Origin: a virus
Length of the DNA stretch: 43,326 bases
Direction: 5' to 3' (one strand)
IMG/VR virus record: IMGVR_UViG_3300010354_000175
Location: 1 to 43,326 of that record
The position numbers and the translations under genes are program-made. The notes under the pieces are model-generated. The model did not search any database. It was not told the DNA's origin and was given only the letters and a program-made list of their open reading frames with translations. Positions 42,696 to 43,326 of this stretch are shown piece by piece; position 1 is the stretch's first letter, and every line of letters begins with the position of its first letter.

Positions 42696-43326
42696 ATGGC
42701 AAATAAAAGTATAAAAGAAGAAAGTTATTATAAAAACTTTCAAAAATATCTTAATGAAGATGCTACGGATGATAAATTAAATGATTTATCTAAAGAATTT
42801 GATAGCGGTAATGTAACGGGATATGTAACAAAATTACAACAATATTTATCAGATCCGAAAGTAGCAGCAGTTATAAAAGCAGGTCAAACGGATCAAAAAG
42901 GAGCCGGTGATGAAGCATTAAAATCATCCGGGGGATCGATAGCAGCTACTTCTTTAAAACCAACCCAAAATGAAATAGGCGCAGCTGAAAGTTTATTAAA
43001 TATATGTACCGATAAATTTGGAACAGTAGACAAATTTCTTAAAGGAAATGTAGCTGCGGGTGATATCGGAGGTCCTATAGTTACATATAACGGTGAATGG
43101 GTATTAGACGGTCATCATAGGTGGTCACAAGCGTATGCTGCAAATCCTAGTTGTAAAGTACCTGTATTGGATATTAAAGGAAATTTAACACCGCAGCAAA
43201 TTTTAATGGCGGTACATACAGCCACGGCAGCTGCAGCAGGTAAAACAGATACGAAATCGGCAAATTTAAAAGCAGGAAATCTTTTAACGTTTGGTAAAGA
43301 TCAGACAATTAAATATGTTAAAGAAA
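42696..43326 (+). CDS. ParB/sulfiredoxin-like protein, 3' end outside window
   Basis: The ATG at 42696 opens a frame that stays open to the window end, giving 210 residues so far. The N terminus 'MANKSIKEESYYKNFQKYLN' continues with Glu-Asp, a partial fit to the prohead-protease motif. Residues about 125-160 carry 'GPIVTYNGEWVLDGHHRWSQ', the ParB-like/sulfiredoxin-like fold signature, with D138-G-H-H-R-W. Members use the equivalent residues for nucleotide or phosphate chemistry or DNA binding. A host-DNA-directed nuclease packaged with the genome is one possibility, but the domain alone does not prove it. Confidence 0.7.
   Translation, partial: MANKSIKEESYYKNFQKYLNEDATDDKLNDLSKEFDSGNVTGYVTKLQQYLSDPKVAAVIKAGQTDQKGAGDEALKSSGGSIAATSLKPTQNEIGAAESLLNICTDKFGTVDKFLKGNVAAGDIGGPIVTYNGEWVLDGHHRWSQAYAANPSCKVPVLDIKGNLTPQQILMAVHTATAAAAGKTDTKSANLKAGNLLTFGKDQTIKYVKE

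Noticed and set aside
1-43326. TAG read as a sense codon (alternative genetic code)
   Set aside because: All recognisable genes have normal lengths without in-frame TAG; only stop choice is biased.

Overview
The window is a stretch of an AT-rich (by eye about one third G+C), densely packed tailed-phage genome. It carries 44 protein genes, all on the + strand, usually separated by 0-50 bases or overlapping. The hallmarks are those of a T4-like myovirus: a gp55-type late sigma factor, a gp5-type baseplate hub/spike, gp25 and gp6 baseplate wedge proteins, a gp61-type primase, gp47/gp46 recombination nuclease domains, and very large tail/baseplate proteins. Terminase, portal, capsid, sheath and DNA polymerase are not in the window, so it is part of a larger genome. 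The host cannot be read from the sequence. Weak or missing Shine-Dalgarno sequences before many genes would suit Bacteroidota, but this is only a hint. No tRNA, CRISPR array or insertion sequence was found.

Layout. (1) 1-6202: fibre/adhesin block, with the 3' part of a repeat-rich tail fibre, two small beta-rich proteins, a tandem pair of about 490-residue paralogues and a small protein. (2) 6272-11215: small accessory genes, including a methyltransferase, a membrane protein with an AT-hook-like tail, a UvdE UV-damage endonuclease, a four-helix membrane/coiled-coil protein and a zinc-ribbon protein. (3) 11266-14075: ClpP-like protease, HD hydrolase, small membrane protein, late sigma factor and an unknown. 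(4) 14072-29680: baseplate and tail block, with hub, gp25, gp6, a DNRLRE-like protein, a protein ending in two PASTA-like domains, a 1377-residue protein, and several structural proteins with shared modules. (5) 29682-34204: a recombination/replication island (T7 endonuclease I-like resolvase, primase, and an Mre11-Rad50 pair fused into one ORF) set between structural genes. (6) 34228-37137: another giant structural protein. (7) 37146-43326: an HxGH-type nucleotidyltransferase fused to a ligase-like domain, a zinc protein, a HAD phosphatase with a basic tail, and proteins with N-terminal motifs resembling T4 capsid-targeting/prohead-protease sites, plus a cupin and a partial ParB/sulfiredoxin-like protein.

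Expression signals. A motif close to ATATTTAT(A/T) lies 13-17 bases before the start codons of seven genes, and closer to two more. One exact T4 late-promoter octamer (TATAAATA) lies before the gene at 26491. A clear intrinsic terminator sits at 27780-27808. Many genes are joined by TAATATG, TAACATG, ATGA or TGATG junctions, which suggests translational coupling. Stop codons are 34 TAA, 9 TGA and no TAG. The longest gap without a gene is 7819-7979 (161 bases), which holds a hairpin and an 89-base run of pure A/T. No gap exceeds 300 bases. The minus strand holds no gene I can support.
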